DNA from: Chloroflexota bacterium
GTDB taxonomy: Bacteria; Chloroflexota; Anaerolineae; Caldilineales; Caldilineaceae
Reading direction: 5' to 3'
DNA: 22,139 nucleotides
Assembly: GCA_003577005.1 (NCBI GenBank)
Contig: QEUW01000077.1
Span: 1-22,139 of the forward strand
A model generated the notes under the pieces. The model had not been told where the DNA came from. It searched no databases and saw only the letters and a list, made by a program, of their open reading frames with translations. Numbering within the stretch: position 1 is the stretch's first letter; every line of letters starts with the position of its first letter. Below, one piece after another: positions 7,226 through 13,732 of this stretch. Both the position numbers and the translations under genes were made by a program.

Positions 7226-8179
7226 CTACGTGTAACTCGTCTCCTCGGCCCGCGCCCAGCGGATCTGCACCAGCGTGATGAGGATGATCACCACAAACAT
7301 GATCACCGACATGGTGGCGGCCACGCCCATACGGAAGTACTCAAAGCCGTATTTGTAGACAAGCAAGGCTACCGTCGTCGTTACGTTGCTGGGGCCGCCG
7401 CGGGTCATGATGAATTGCAGCGCAAATGCCTGGAGCGAACCAATGGTAGAGATAACGATGACAAAGAGCGTCGTCGGGCGCAACAGCGGCAACGTGACAT
7501 TCCAAAAGGCGCGCCAGCGGCCGGCGCCGTCGATGAGCGCCGCTTCGTAGAATTCCCTGGGAATACCCACCAACCCGGCGATCCAGACGATCATGAAGAA
7601 GGGAATGCCCGCCCAGTTATCGATAAAGATGAGCACAAGCGGCGTCAACGTCGAATGGGCAAGCCAGAATATCTCCGCCTGGGGCACGTAGGGCGTGACT
7701 AACGCACTGGCAAGCCCATTGGCGTTGAAGATCAGCTTCCATACCAGCGAAACGACAACGGCTGACAACAAGGTAGGTGTAAAGTAGAGCGCCTTAAAGC
7801 CTTCGCGCCCCCAAAAGGTCTGGGTAAAGAGCAGTGCCAGCGCCAGCGAAAAAATCCACTTGGGGACGGTGGTGCCAAACACAAAGACCGCAGTCACCCA
7901 CATGCCGTTGATAAATTCCTTGTTATTCAACAGGCCAACATAGTTGTTCAAGCCAATAAACTGGGGCGGTTTGAGCAAGGTAAAATCGGTCAGGCTCAGA
8001 TAGAGCCCGTTGACCATGGGATAGAGGTTGAACACAAGAAAGAAAAGCATAGCCGGCGCAATAAAGAGGATCCCATAGATGCTGCGCCGGAAAAAGAGGT
8101 GGCGTCGCAAGGCCCGGCCAAATGAGGTGCTCTGCCGGCCAACATACGAGCTATCTGTAGAAAGTTGCTGTCCTGCCAT
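7226..8179 (-). CDS. Carbohydrate ABC transporter permease (MalF type)
   Basis: This 317-residue permease has a cytoplasmic N-terminus with RRHLFFRR before the first membrane segment (about 34-55). The typical family segment AMLFFLVFNLYPMVNGLYLS follows. About six segments are present in all, with the EAA loop at 209-235 (EFYEAALIDGAGRWRAFW, then LPLLRP). The family signature EAA---DGA is exact. TGGAG lies 8 nt before the ATG. It is the first permease gene after the binding-protein gene and is separated from it by a 93 bp spacer carrying a 21 bp inverted repeat. Confidence 0.93.
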   Translation of the reverse strand: MAGQQLSTDSSYVGRQSTSFGRALRRHLFFRRSIYGILFIAPAMLFFLVFNLYPMVNGLYLSLTDFTLLKPPQFIGLNNYVGLLNNKEFINGMWVTAVFVFGTTVPKWIFSLALALLFTQTFWGREGFKALYFTPTLLSAVVVSLVWKLIFNANGLASALVTPYVPQAEIFWLAHSTLTPLVLIFIDNWAGIPFFMIVWIAGLVGIPREFYEAALIDGAGRWRAFWNVTLPLLRPTTLFVIVISTIGSLQAFALQFIMTRGGPSNVTTTVALLVYKYGFEYFRMGVAATMSVIMFVVIILITLVQIRWARAEETSYT

Positions 8180-8189
8180 AGCTTACTCC

Positions 8190-8267
8190 AGAGATTGAGA
8201 GATCGAGAGATCAGGAGATTTTCTCGCGCACGTGCTCAATTTCCAGTCTCTCAATCTCTCAATCTCT
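8190..8267. repeat. 21 bp inverted repeat in the binding-protein/permease spacer
   Basis: Arms 8190-8210 and 8247-8267 are complementary at 20 of 21 positions with a 36 nt loop. They consist of repeated GAGATTGA/TCAATCTC units like those at 6251-6317. In E. coli a palindrome between malE and malF stabilises the upstream mRNA and lets the binding protein be made in excess. The location here suggests the same role. Confidence 0.8.
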
Positions 8268-8272
8268 ACCAG

Positions 8273-9589
8273 TTACTGGGATTCACCCAGGATATCGGCG
8301 ATTTCCTCGTGGGCGATCTGGAGCGACTGGCGCACCGGCATACCATCCACAACCGCGCGGTCACGCGCGCGGGCCAGTGCATCCGCTACCTCGATAAAGC
8401 GCTCCACGCGTGGCGAGTACATGCTCACTTCCATCTCGCTCAGGAAGACATCCAAGTAGGGGACCTCCTGAAATTCCTGTGATTCTGCCAGTTCGGTTTT
8501 TGGCTGGAGCAGCCCCGTACTGACCATGTAGTCGATGGGGTGTGAATCCAGGAAGTAGGCCAACTTCCAGGCAGCCTCCTGCACCTCGGGGGCTGAATGG
8601 GCATTGACCATGTGGAAGTATGCGTAAATATCAAAGTGGTTCTGATTCACGGCATTTTCCCAGATCGGCACGGGCTTGACCGTGTAATCGATCCCTGCCT
8701 CCTCCACCGACGGCTTGGCCCACGAACCCAAACCGCACTTGATGGCCACACGCCCGGCAAGAAAATCATCGCCCTGGCCAGTCCAGTAGGCCGGACCGCC
8801 CAACCCCCAGGTGGTTGCCCAATCCACCCAGTATTGCAGCGCCTTCTCGGCTTCGTCCGAATCCGGCTCCAGTTCGGAACCACCCAACTGCCGCACCATC
8901 GCGCCCCACTGCAAGTACATCCAGACCGAGGAGCCCCAATCGAAATCAAAGCCCTGCTGAACGAGCCTGCCATCGGCGTCACGCACGGTGAGCTGTTCGG
9001 CTACATCCTTCATTTGCTCCCAGGTTGTCGGGAAATCTGTTTCTGCATCCAGGCCGGCCTCTTCGAAGAGCGCTTTGTTGGCGTAGCAAGCGTAGATGCT
9101 CACCTCGTTGGGGATGCCGTAGAGCTTACCATCAAAGATAGCGCCCTGAAGGGTGTTCTCCGGCGCAACATACTGCGCCATCAACTCCTCTTGCGAGGCG
9201 AGCCCCACAGCCTCAGCGCTGAAGGGGGCAATGGCCCCTTGTGCGTAGAAGGTGCCCATGTCGCCGTTCCACTGGGCGAAGAGGTCTGGTCCCTGCCCCG
9301 AAGCCAGCGCCGTACGCAGCTTGGCGTCGAAATCGCTGGGGATCACTTCGTAGACGACCTCGATATCGGGGTTTTCCTGCATGAACTGTTCGATATATTT
9401 GTTGTCCAGTTCGACGCGCGGCTCGAAGTTGTGAGCCCAGTAGGTCACCGTAACTTTTTGGCCGCTGCCGGCTGCCGCGCCAGCTTCGCCACTGGGAGCC
9501 GCACCGGGCGCCACACAGGCCGCCAACAGGGCCATCATGACGACGAGCGCAGCCACCGCACGTACCTGACCTCTACGAACGTACAACAT
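8273..9589 (-). CDS. ABC transporter solute-binding lipoprotein (carbohydrate type)
   Basis: This 438-residue binding protein belongs to the importer formed with the two downstream permeases. The signal peptide is MLYVRRGQVR plus a hydrophobic core ending in lipobox LAAC (22-25), so it should be a lipoprotein anchored at Cys25. A Gly/Ala linker (26-45) precedes the family 1 domain, which begins VTVTYWAH. Further segments EVIPSDFDAKLRTALASGQGP and GKLYGIPNEVS are typical of sugar-binding proteins. The start at 9589 is preferred over an in-frame ATG at 9679 because AAAGGAGA lies directly upstream and only this start gives a normal signal peptide. The ligand is unknown. Confidence 0.92.
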   Translation of the reverse strand: MLYVRRGQVRAVAALVVMMALLAACVAPGAAPSGEAGAAAGSGQKVTVTYWAHNFEPRVELDNKYIEQFMQENPDIEVVYEVIPSDFDAKLRTALASGQGPDLFAQWNGDMGTFYAQGAIAPFSAEAVGLASQEELMAQYVAPENTLQGAIFDGKLYGIPNEVSIYACYANKALFEEAGLDAETDFPTTWEQMKDVAEQLTVRDADGRLVQQGFDFDWGSSVWMYLQWGAMVRQLGGSELEPDSDEAEKALQYWVDWATTWGLGGPAYWTGQGDDFLAGRVAIKCGLGSWAKPSVEEAGIDYTVKPVPIWENAVNQNHFDIYAYFHMVNAHSAPEVQEAAWKLAYFLDSHPIDYMVSTGLLQPKTELAESQEFQEVPYLDVFLSEMEVSMYSPRVERFIEVADALARARDRAVVDGMPVRQSLQIAHEEIADILGESQ

Positions 9590-9703
9590 ACCGTCTCCTT
9601 TCACTGCTTGAAACAATGGTTGCCGGTTGTTAGGTAGAAAGACAATCACCGCTGGTTGCATCAACACGAAGTTGAGCACGACATGTGAATCTCTCTGAGG
9701 GTG

Positions 9704-10963
9704 TCATATTTGCTCAGCCAGCGCCCAGGCGGCCAGCTCGTCGCGCTGGTCCGCGAGCTTGGCGCAGGCGTCAACGATGGCCTGCATGGCCGCTGGTTCG
9801 GCCAGCAACGCGCTGTGGCTAAAGAGAACAGCTTCGCTCGTGTAGGCGCGTTCGGCCACCGGGGTAGCGAAGCGAGACGGATCAAGGGCGCGCCAGTGTT
9901 CGTCGCTCAGGCGATAGCGGCGTTTGGTCTGCGGCTGGTAGAGGGGCGAGCGGGTAAGCGGGTGATAGACACTGCCTACCCGTGCGCCAATTTCGGCGCT
10001 CAAGGCGCGGCGAAACGCCTCCACCGGCACTTCGTTGAAGAATTCCGGGTCATAGCGCAAAACATAATTGTACATGCCCCGGCGCGTGACTTCGGGGCGC
10101 CGGCGCAACGGCGCCAGGCCAGCTATCTGATGGATCTGTTGGTCTAGAAAGCGGGCATTGGCCTGGCGCTTCTCTACCTGCGCCGGCAGCCGCTCGAACT
10201 GCGCGCACAGGACCGCGGCTTGCCACTCAGTCATGCGATAATTCCCACCCTGTACGGGTTGCCACTCTTCGGCTACAGCGCCCGGACGCATCCGGCCGCA
10301 ATTGCGCAGCGAATAGAGCCGTTCATGTAGACGCTCATCACCGGTCAAAACCAGACCGCCTTCGCCTGCGTTCAGACTTTTGGAGCCCTGTAAACTAAAG
10401 CACCCCACGTCGCCCAGCGAGCCAACACCCTTTCCCCGCCATTGAGTGCCGTGGGCGTGTGCGCAATCTTCGATGACGGCGAGATTGTGTTGGTGGGCAA
10501 ACGCCAGGAGGCGGTCCATATCCGCCACGTTGTCGAAAAGATGTACGGGAATGATGGCGCGCGTACGGGGGGTTAATGCCGCAGCCGCCTGCGCCAGGTT
10601 GATGGCGTAGGTATCGGGCTCGATATCCACCAGGATGGGGACAGCGTTGACATCAAGCACGGCGACGGCCGTTGCCTGCCAGGTGTTGGCTGGCAGGATC
10701 ACCTCATCCCCGTAACCAATATCAAGCGCTTCCAGCGCCAGTTGCAAAGCAGTGGTGCCGCTCGTGACGCACACAGCGTACCGGGCGTCATGATAGGCCG
10801 CAAAAGATTCTTGAAATTGTGCTTCAAAGGGGCCGTCATACGCCCAACGGCCACTTTCCAGCACCTGCCGTAACAAGGTCGCTTCGCGCTCGCCAAAGAT
10901 TGGCCATGCCGGCCAGGCGCCTATCCAGACAGCGGCGCCGCCGGTGACTGCCAACTTGCCCAT
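9704..10963 (-). CDS. DegT/DnrJ/EryC1/StrS family PLP aminotransferase
   Basis: This 419-residue PLP-dependent enzyme transfers an amino group, usually from Glu or Gln, to a keto-sugar or keto-cyclitol. Features are SGTTAL (68-73, cofactor phosphate region), IEDCAHAHG (164-172, with D166 contacting the pyridine) and SLQGSKSLNAGEGG (190-203, with Schiff-base K195 and the GEGG that marks this family). Length is normal for the sugar/AHBA-synthase-like branch. The start at 10963 follows AGGAGG with 5 nt spacing; an in-frame ATG at 11065 would overlap the promoter and is rejected. It is the first gene of a five-gene operon. A sugar aminotransferase beside an importer suggests a degradative or salvage role for an amino sugar or aminocyclitol. 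Confidence 0.9.
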   Translation of the reverse strand: MGKLAVTGGAAVWIGAWPAWPIFGEREATLLRQVLESGRWAYDGPFEAQFQESFAAYHDARYAVCVTSGTTALQLALEALDIGYGDEVILPANTWQATAVAVLDVNAVPILVDIEPDTYAINLAQAAAALTPRTRAIIPVHLFDNVADMDRLLAFAHQHNLAVIEDCAHAHGTQWRGKGVGSLGDVGCFSLQGSKSLNAGEGGLVLTGDERLHERLYSLRNCGRMRPGAVAEEWQPVQGGNYRMTEWQAAVLCAQFERLPAQVEKRQANARFLDQQIHQIAGLAPLRRRPEVTRRGMYNYVLRYDPEFFNEVPVEAFRRALSAEIGARVGSVYHPLTRSPLYQPQTKRRYRLSDEHWRALDPSRFATPVAERAYTSEAVLFSHSALLAEPAAMQAIVDACAKLADQRDELAAWALAEQI

Positions 10964-11055
10964 GTTTCCTCCTGCGCTGGCTGGGTAACAGGTGTTTGCT
11001 AGCTTCGATTGCCGGTGAGGGGGCGTGCCGGGCGCTTTTGCAAGCTTCCTGCCGA

Positions 11056-11084
11056 AGTATAACACTCATCTGATGAGTCGTCAA
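11056..11084 (-). promoter_or_regulatory. Sigma70-type promoter of the aminotransferase/ABC/ceramidase-like operon
   Basis: Minus-strand TTGACG (11084-11079) and TATACT (11061-11056) are separated by exactly 17 bp. Transcription would start near 11049, about 86 nt before the ATG at 10963. The spacer is almost wholly taken up by a perfect palindrome, listed separately. Confidence 0.75.
11064..11078. promoter_or_regulatory. Operator candidate ACTCATCTGATGAGT inside the promoter spacer
   Basis: A 7+1+7 perfect palindrome occupies 15 of the 17 spacer bases between -35 and -10. Half-sites of the ATC-N-GAT type are seen for some GntR-family repressors. A bound dimer here would block RNA polymerase. 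No regulator gene lies in the window, so the family is a guess, but the architecture is clear. Confidence 0.6.
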
Positions 11085-11174
11085 TTGCGTTTTGGACGGC
11101 GGCAGGACTGCTCGAAATTCAGTTCCGCCCGTTTGGCGGTGGCTGTTTGCTGGTTAGCTTATCCTGATGTACGA

Positions 11175-11203
11175 TTGGCATGTTGTGTACTGTCTCTTAT
11201 CAG
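11175..11203 (+). promoter_or_regulatory. Promoter candidate for the HipA-like/DUF3037 pair
   Basis: TTGGCA (11175-11180) and TATCAG (11198-11203) are spaced by 17 bp. The -35 matches five of six consensus bases and the -10 four. The leader would be about 115 nt and would include the repeat at 11232-11262. Confidence 0.35.
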
Positions 11204-11231
11204 GTTTTGTTGACACTTGGCGAATTTACTC

Positions 11232-11262
11232 AGGCGATGCACTGAGAAAGTGCGTTACACCT
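11232..11262. repeat. Palindromic repeat of the GTGCGTTGCAC family, copy B
   Basis: AGGCGATGCACT (11232-11243), a 4 nt loop and AAGTGCGTTACACCT (11248-11262) form an imperfect inverted repeat. Read on the plus strand it closely resembles the reverse complement of copy A. It falls in the leader region ahead of the HipA-like gene. Confidence 0.55.
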
Positions 11263-11324
11263 CTGGACTGAACCGAAATGTCAACAGAACCAAGTATCTT
11301 GAATCGCTCAATCTAGCTTCCCTT

Positions 11325-12125
11325 ATGTCCACACCCGTCCCGCCCATCTCTATGCTGACCGCTATTCGTTATGTCACGCCGTTACGCGAAGGTGGTTCGC
11401 TGCCTGCCGTCGTCGAGGCCGACGACGGCGAACTCTATGTCATGAAATTCTCGGGCGCTGGCCAGGGGCCAAAAGTGCTCATTGCCGAACTGGTCGCTGG
11501 CGAGATCGGGCGGGCGCTGGGGTTGCGTGTGCCCGATCTGGTTTTGCTCCACCTGGACCCGGCGTTGGGCCGCAACGAACGCAATCCTGAGATTCGCGAC
11601 CTCCTCAACGCCAGCGCCGGGCTAAACTTGGGGATGCGCTTTCTCTCCGGCGCTTTTGCTTTCAACCCGTTGTTAGAACCGTTTGTGACACCGGAACTGG
11701 CCTCGGCCATTGTCTGGTTCGACGCCTACGTCACCAATGTGGACCGCACGCCGCGCAACGCCAACCTGCTGCTCTGGGAAGAGGAGCTCTGGCTGATCGA
11801 TCACGGCGCCAGCCTCTATTTTCATTACGACTGGAGCAACTATCTGGAGCGCAGCGAGACACCGTTCCCGCATATTCGCCAGCACATCCTCATCGACCGT
11901 GCCAGCCAGGTGACAGACGCAGATGCAACGCTCCGTCCGTTACTAAATGAAAGTGTATTGGGCACTATCGTCGAACAGATTCCAACCGAATGGTTGGACG
12001 ACGAGCCACCATTTGACAGCCCTGACGCACAGCGCACCGGCTATCTCACCTATTTGATTCGCCGCCTGACTGCCGCCCCTGTCTTCGTCGAGGAGGCCGT
12101 CCGTGCCCACGCCGAGCACGTATGA
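11325..12125 (+). CDS. HipA-like kinase-fold protein (HipA_2 type)
   Basis: This 266-residue protein has a compact HipA-related kinase fold. REGGSLPAVVEADDGELYVM (21-40) resembles the nucleotide-binding loop, followed by K41 as the likely ATP lysine. GAGQGPKVLIAEL (44-56) and SAGLNLG (97-103) follow. DAYVTNVDRTPRNANLL (133-149) looks like the catalytic loop with D140 and N147, and LIDHG (157-161) the metal-binding DFG equivalent. It is far shorter than toxin HipA (about 440 residues) and lacks the usual HipB partner. Instead it overlaps a DUF3037 gene, a pairing I recall as common in bacteria. Substrate and role are unknown. The start is uncertain: no clear ribosome site precedes 11325, and ATG 11352 or an upstream TTG at 11217 are alternatives. 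Confidence 0.8.
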   Translation: MSTPVPPISMLTAIRYVTPLREGGSLPAVVEADDGELYVMKFSGAGQGPKVLIAELVAGEIGRALGLRVPDLVLLHLDPALGRNERNPEIRDLLNASAGLNLGMRFLSGAFAFNPLLEPFVTPELASAIVWFDAYVTNVDRTPRNANLLLWEEELWLIDHGASLYFHYDWSNYLERSETPFPHIRQHILIDRASQVTDADATLRPLLNESVLGTIVEQIPTEWLDDEPPFDSPDAQRTGYLTYLIRRLTAAPVFVEEAVRAHAEHV

Positions 12126-12483
12126 GTATGCCTATATCCGCATTGTGCCACGGGTAGAGGAAGGCGAATTCCTCAACGTGGGGGTGATCCTCTTTTGCCG
12201 GACACAGCGTTTTCTGGCGGCCCACATTGCGCTGGACGAGGCGCGGCTGGCTACACTTGCTCCTGATGTGGATCTGGACGCTGTACGGGCGCACCTCGCC
12301 CTCATTCCACGCATCTGCGCCGGTGAAGGCCCTATCGGCCGTCTGGGCCAGGCCGAAGCCTTTCACTGGCTTGTCCACCCCCACAGCACAGTTATCCAGA
12401 CCTCGGAAGTCCACGCCGGTCTCTGCATCGACCCCGCCACAGCGCTAGAACAGTTGGCTCGGCAGCTGCGGCGCAGTGGATAA
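12103..12483 (+). CDS. DUF3037 domain protein
   Basis: This 126-residue soluble protein matches DUF3037 across its length: YEYAYIRIVPRVEEGEFLNVGV (8-29) followed by ILFCR, then a helical C-terminal half with EAFHWLVHPHSTVIQ. The function is not known. It uses a GTG start at 12103 preceded by AGGAGG (12091-12096), which lies inside the 3' end of the HipA-like gene. The two genes overlap by 23 nt and are almost certainly translationally coupled. The tight pairing suggests that DUF3037 is a partner or substrate of the kinase-fold protein. Confidence 0.85.
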   Translation: MPTPSTYEYAYIRIVPRVEEGEFLNVGVILFCRTQRFLAAHIALDEARLATLAPDVDLDAVRAHLALIPRICAGEGPIGRLGQAEAFHWLVHPHSTVIQTSEVHAGLCIDPATALEQLARQLRRSG

Positions 12484-12493
12484 GCTGGTCGAG

Positions 12494-12525
12494 AGTGCGG
12501 AATCTCTATTCTGACTCCGCATTTC
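12494..12525 (+). terminator. Possible terminator hairpin between convergent genes
   Basis: TGCGGA (12496-12501) pairs with TCCGCA (12516-12521), extended by one G-T and one A-T pair, followed by TTTCCC. The stem is short and the loop is 14 nt with an alternative GAAT/ATTC fold. It fits the 57 bp gap between the convergent DUF3037 and SDR genes, but is weak. Confidence 0.35.
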
Positions 12526-12540
12526 CCATTCTGTATTCGC

Positions 12541-13317
12541 CTACGCCCATGCCCCCTTTGCCATCATTCCGCCATCTACGTTCACATATTCGCCGGTCAT
12601 AAAGCTGGCTCCGTCGCTAGCGAGGAAGAGCACAACGTTGGCGATGTCTTGCGGCTGGCCGATGCGCCCCAGCGGGTGGGTGCGGGCAGCCTCGGCGCGC
12701 AGTTCTTCGATGCTAGTGCTGGCGGCCAATGCCAGGGGGGTCTCGATAGTGCCGGGATTGACGGCCAGGACACGGATGTTGTCTTTGGCGTACTCCAACG
12801 CTAACTGGCGGGTAAGCGAAAGCTGGCCGCCCTTGCTGGCTGCATAAGCCGAGACGCCAAGGGCCGACTGGAGACCCTGCACGCTCGCTGTGTTGATGAT
12901 CACACCGCCGCCGCGCTTTTTCATCTCCGGCACACAGTACTTGGTCATCAGAAAGTTACTTTTAAGATTGACATCGATGATGCGATCCCACAGCTCTTCG
13001 GGCAACTCGTGGGCGGGCAGATAGCTCTCCTTGGACTGGACACCCACATTGTTGCAGAGGATATCCACCCCGCCAAAGGTATCCACCGCACGGGCGACCA
13101 GTTTCTGGCAGGCCGCGGTCTTGCTGACATCGGCGTTGGCAAAGACGAGCTTGCCGGCCAACTCTTTTGCCTCGTTCGCCACCTCACGACCGGCGGAGGT
13201 ATCGACATCGGCGCAGAGGACGTTGGCGCCCTCACGGGCAAAGCTGAGACTGATGGCGCGGCCAATCCCTTTGGCCCCACCGGTGACAATAACAATTTTG
13301 CCATCGAACATGCCCAT
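12541..13317 (-). CDS. Short-chain dehydrogenase/reductase (classical SDR)
   Basis: This 258-residue NAD(P)-dependent oxidoreductase has the classical SDR signatures: TGGAKGIG (12-19) for the cofactor, D65 (ANADVS), NNVG (89-92), and the catalytic S145, Y158 and K162 (YAASK). VNPGTIETPL follows, and GEYVNVDGGMM closes the domain near the C-terminus. Asp at 37 and 39 (LCADVD) after the second strand favours NAD over NADP. The start at 13317 follows AGGAGG with 5 nt spacing; an upstream in-frame ATG at 13383 lacks such a site. Many relatives act on sugars, polyols or hydroxy-acids; the substrate cannot be read here. It appears to be monocistronic. Confidence 0.92.
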   Translation of the reverse strand: MGMFDGKIVIVTGGAKGIGRAISLSFAREGANVLCADVDTSAGREVANEAKELAGKLVFANADVSKTAACQKLVARAVDTFGGVDILCNNVGVQSKESYLPAHELPEELWDRIIDVNLKSNFLMTKYCVPEMKKRGGGVIINTASVQGLQSALGVSAYAASKGGQLSLTRQLALEYAKDNIRVLAVNPGTIETPLALAASTSIEELRAEAARTHPLGRIGQPQDIANVVLFLASDGASFMTGEYVNVDGGMMAKGAWA

Positions 13318-13453
13318 GGTTCCTCCTTGTACAGTTGAGATGATTGAAAATTGAACTAATGGATAATGGGAGCTATTCCCCAACCAAAAAAGAGATAGTG
13401 GGCGCCAACTCCGCCCCTTTCAAATCATATCTGGTCGGGTGCCAAAAGACAAG

Positions 13454-13482
13454 ACGGCGGTGGAACCATCTTCCACCGCCGT
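13454..13482 (-). terminator. Strong hairpin, probable terminator of the coiled-coil protein gene
   Basis: A perfect 12 bp stem (ACGGCGGTGGAA at 13454-13465 with its complement at 13471-13482) has a 5 nt loop. On the minus strand it is followed by CTTGTCTTTT. It lies about 250 nt after the stop codon at 13733 and before the SDR gene, where it would separate the two leftward units. Confidence 0.6.
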
Positions 13483-13499
13483 GCTGTTTGCTTGCCCAG

Positions 13500-13518
13500 A
13501 CGTAGCAGGGTGCTACGT
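13500..13518. repeat. Perfect 8 bp hairpin ACGTAGCA-GGG-TGCTACGT
   Basis: A compact stem with a 3 nt loop lies 17 nt from the terminator-like hairpin. It may form part of the transcript end structure or be a separate palindromic element. The sequence gives no function. Confidence 0.55.
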
Positions 13519-13559
13519 TCCCAAAATGTTCAGGGCCGTTTGGAACGTGGATGCCAGAT

Positions 13560-13627
13560 AGGTGCGTTGCACCTAAAATTGCACCCGGAGCCATAAGTGC
13601 ATCGCACGCCCTTCCTGCAACGCACTG
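13560..13627. repeat. GTGCGTTGCAC-family repeat, copy C (three units)
   Basis: AGGTGCGTTGCACCT (13560-13574) is itself palindromic around GTT. AAGTGCATCGCAC (13595-13607) and TGCAACGCACTG (13616-13627) form an inverted pair with the same type of transitional differences seen in copy A. This is the most complex member of the family in the window. Confidence 0.7.
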
Positions 13628-13732
13628 TTTCTTCCAAACAGCTTCTTCGATCTGTTCGCAAATACCCTCCTACCGCAGATGCGTGCATGAGAGATGCACA
13701 TCTGGCAAGAGAAGTTATCTTTGGGCGCTTCC

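Larger units (their letters stand above)
10964..11324. other. 361 bp divergent intergenic region
   Basis: This region separates the aminotransferase operon (leftward) from the HipA-like/DUF3037 pair (rightward). It contains a leftward promoter with a palindrome in its spacer, a weaker rightward promoter candidate and a GTGCGTTGCAC-family repeat in the predicted leader of the rightward genes. I see no gene in it. Confidence 0.7.
13318..13732. other. 415 bp hairpin-dense intergenic region
   Basis: No gene is visible between the SDR gene (leftward) and the coiled-coil protein gene (also leftward). The stretch contains at least five inverted repeats: 13454-13482 (terminator-like), 13500-13518 (ACGTAGCA-GGG-TGCTACGT), GTGCGTTGCAC-family units at 13560-13627, CTGTTT/AAACAG at about 13625-13641, and an imperfect stem at about 13677-13705. 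A near-palindrome AGTGGGCGCCAACT (13397-13410) lies upstream of the SDR start and could be an operator. Confidence 0.7.

Noticed and set aside
8597..9637. Plus-strand ORF of 346 codons
   Set aside because: It is antisense to a binding-protein gene with a clear signal peptide, lipobox and ribosome site.
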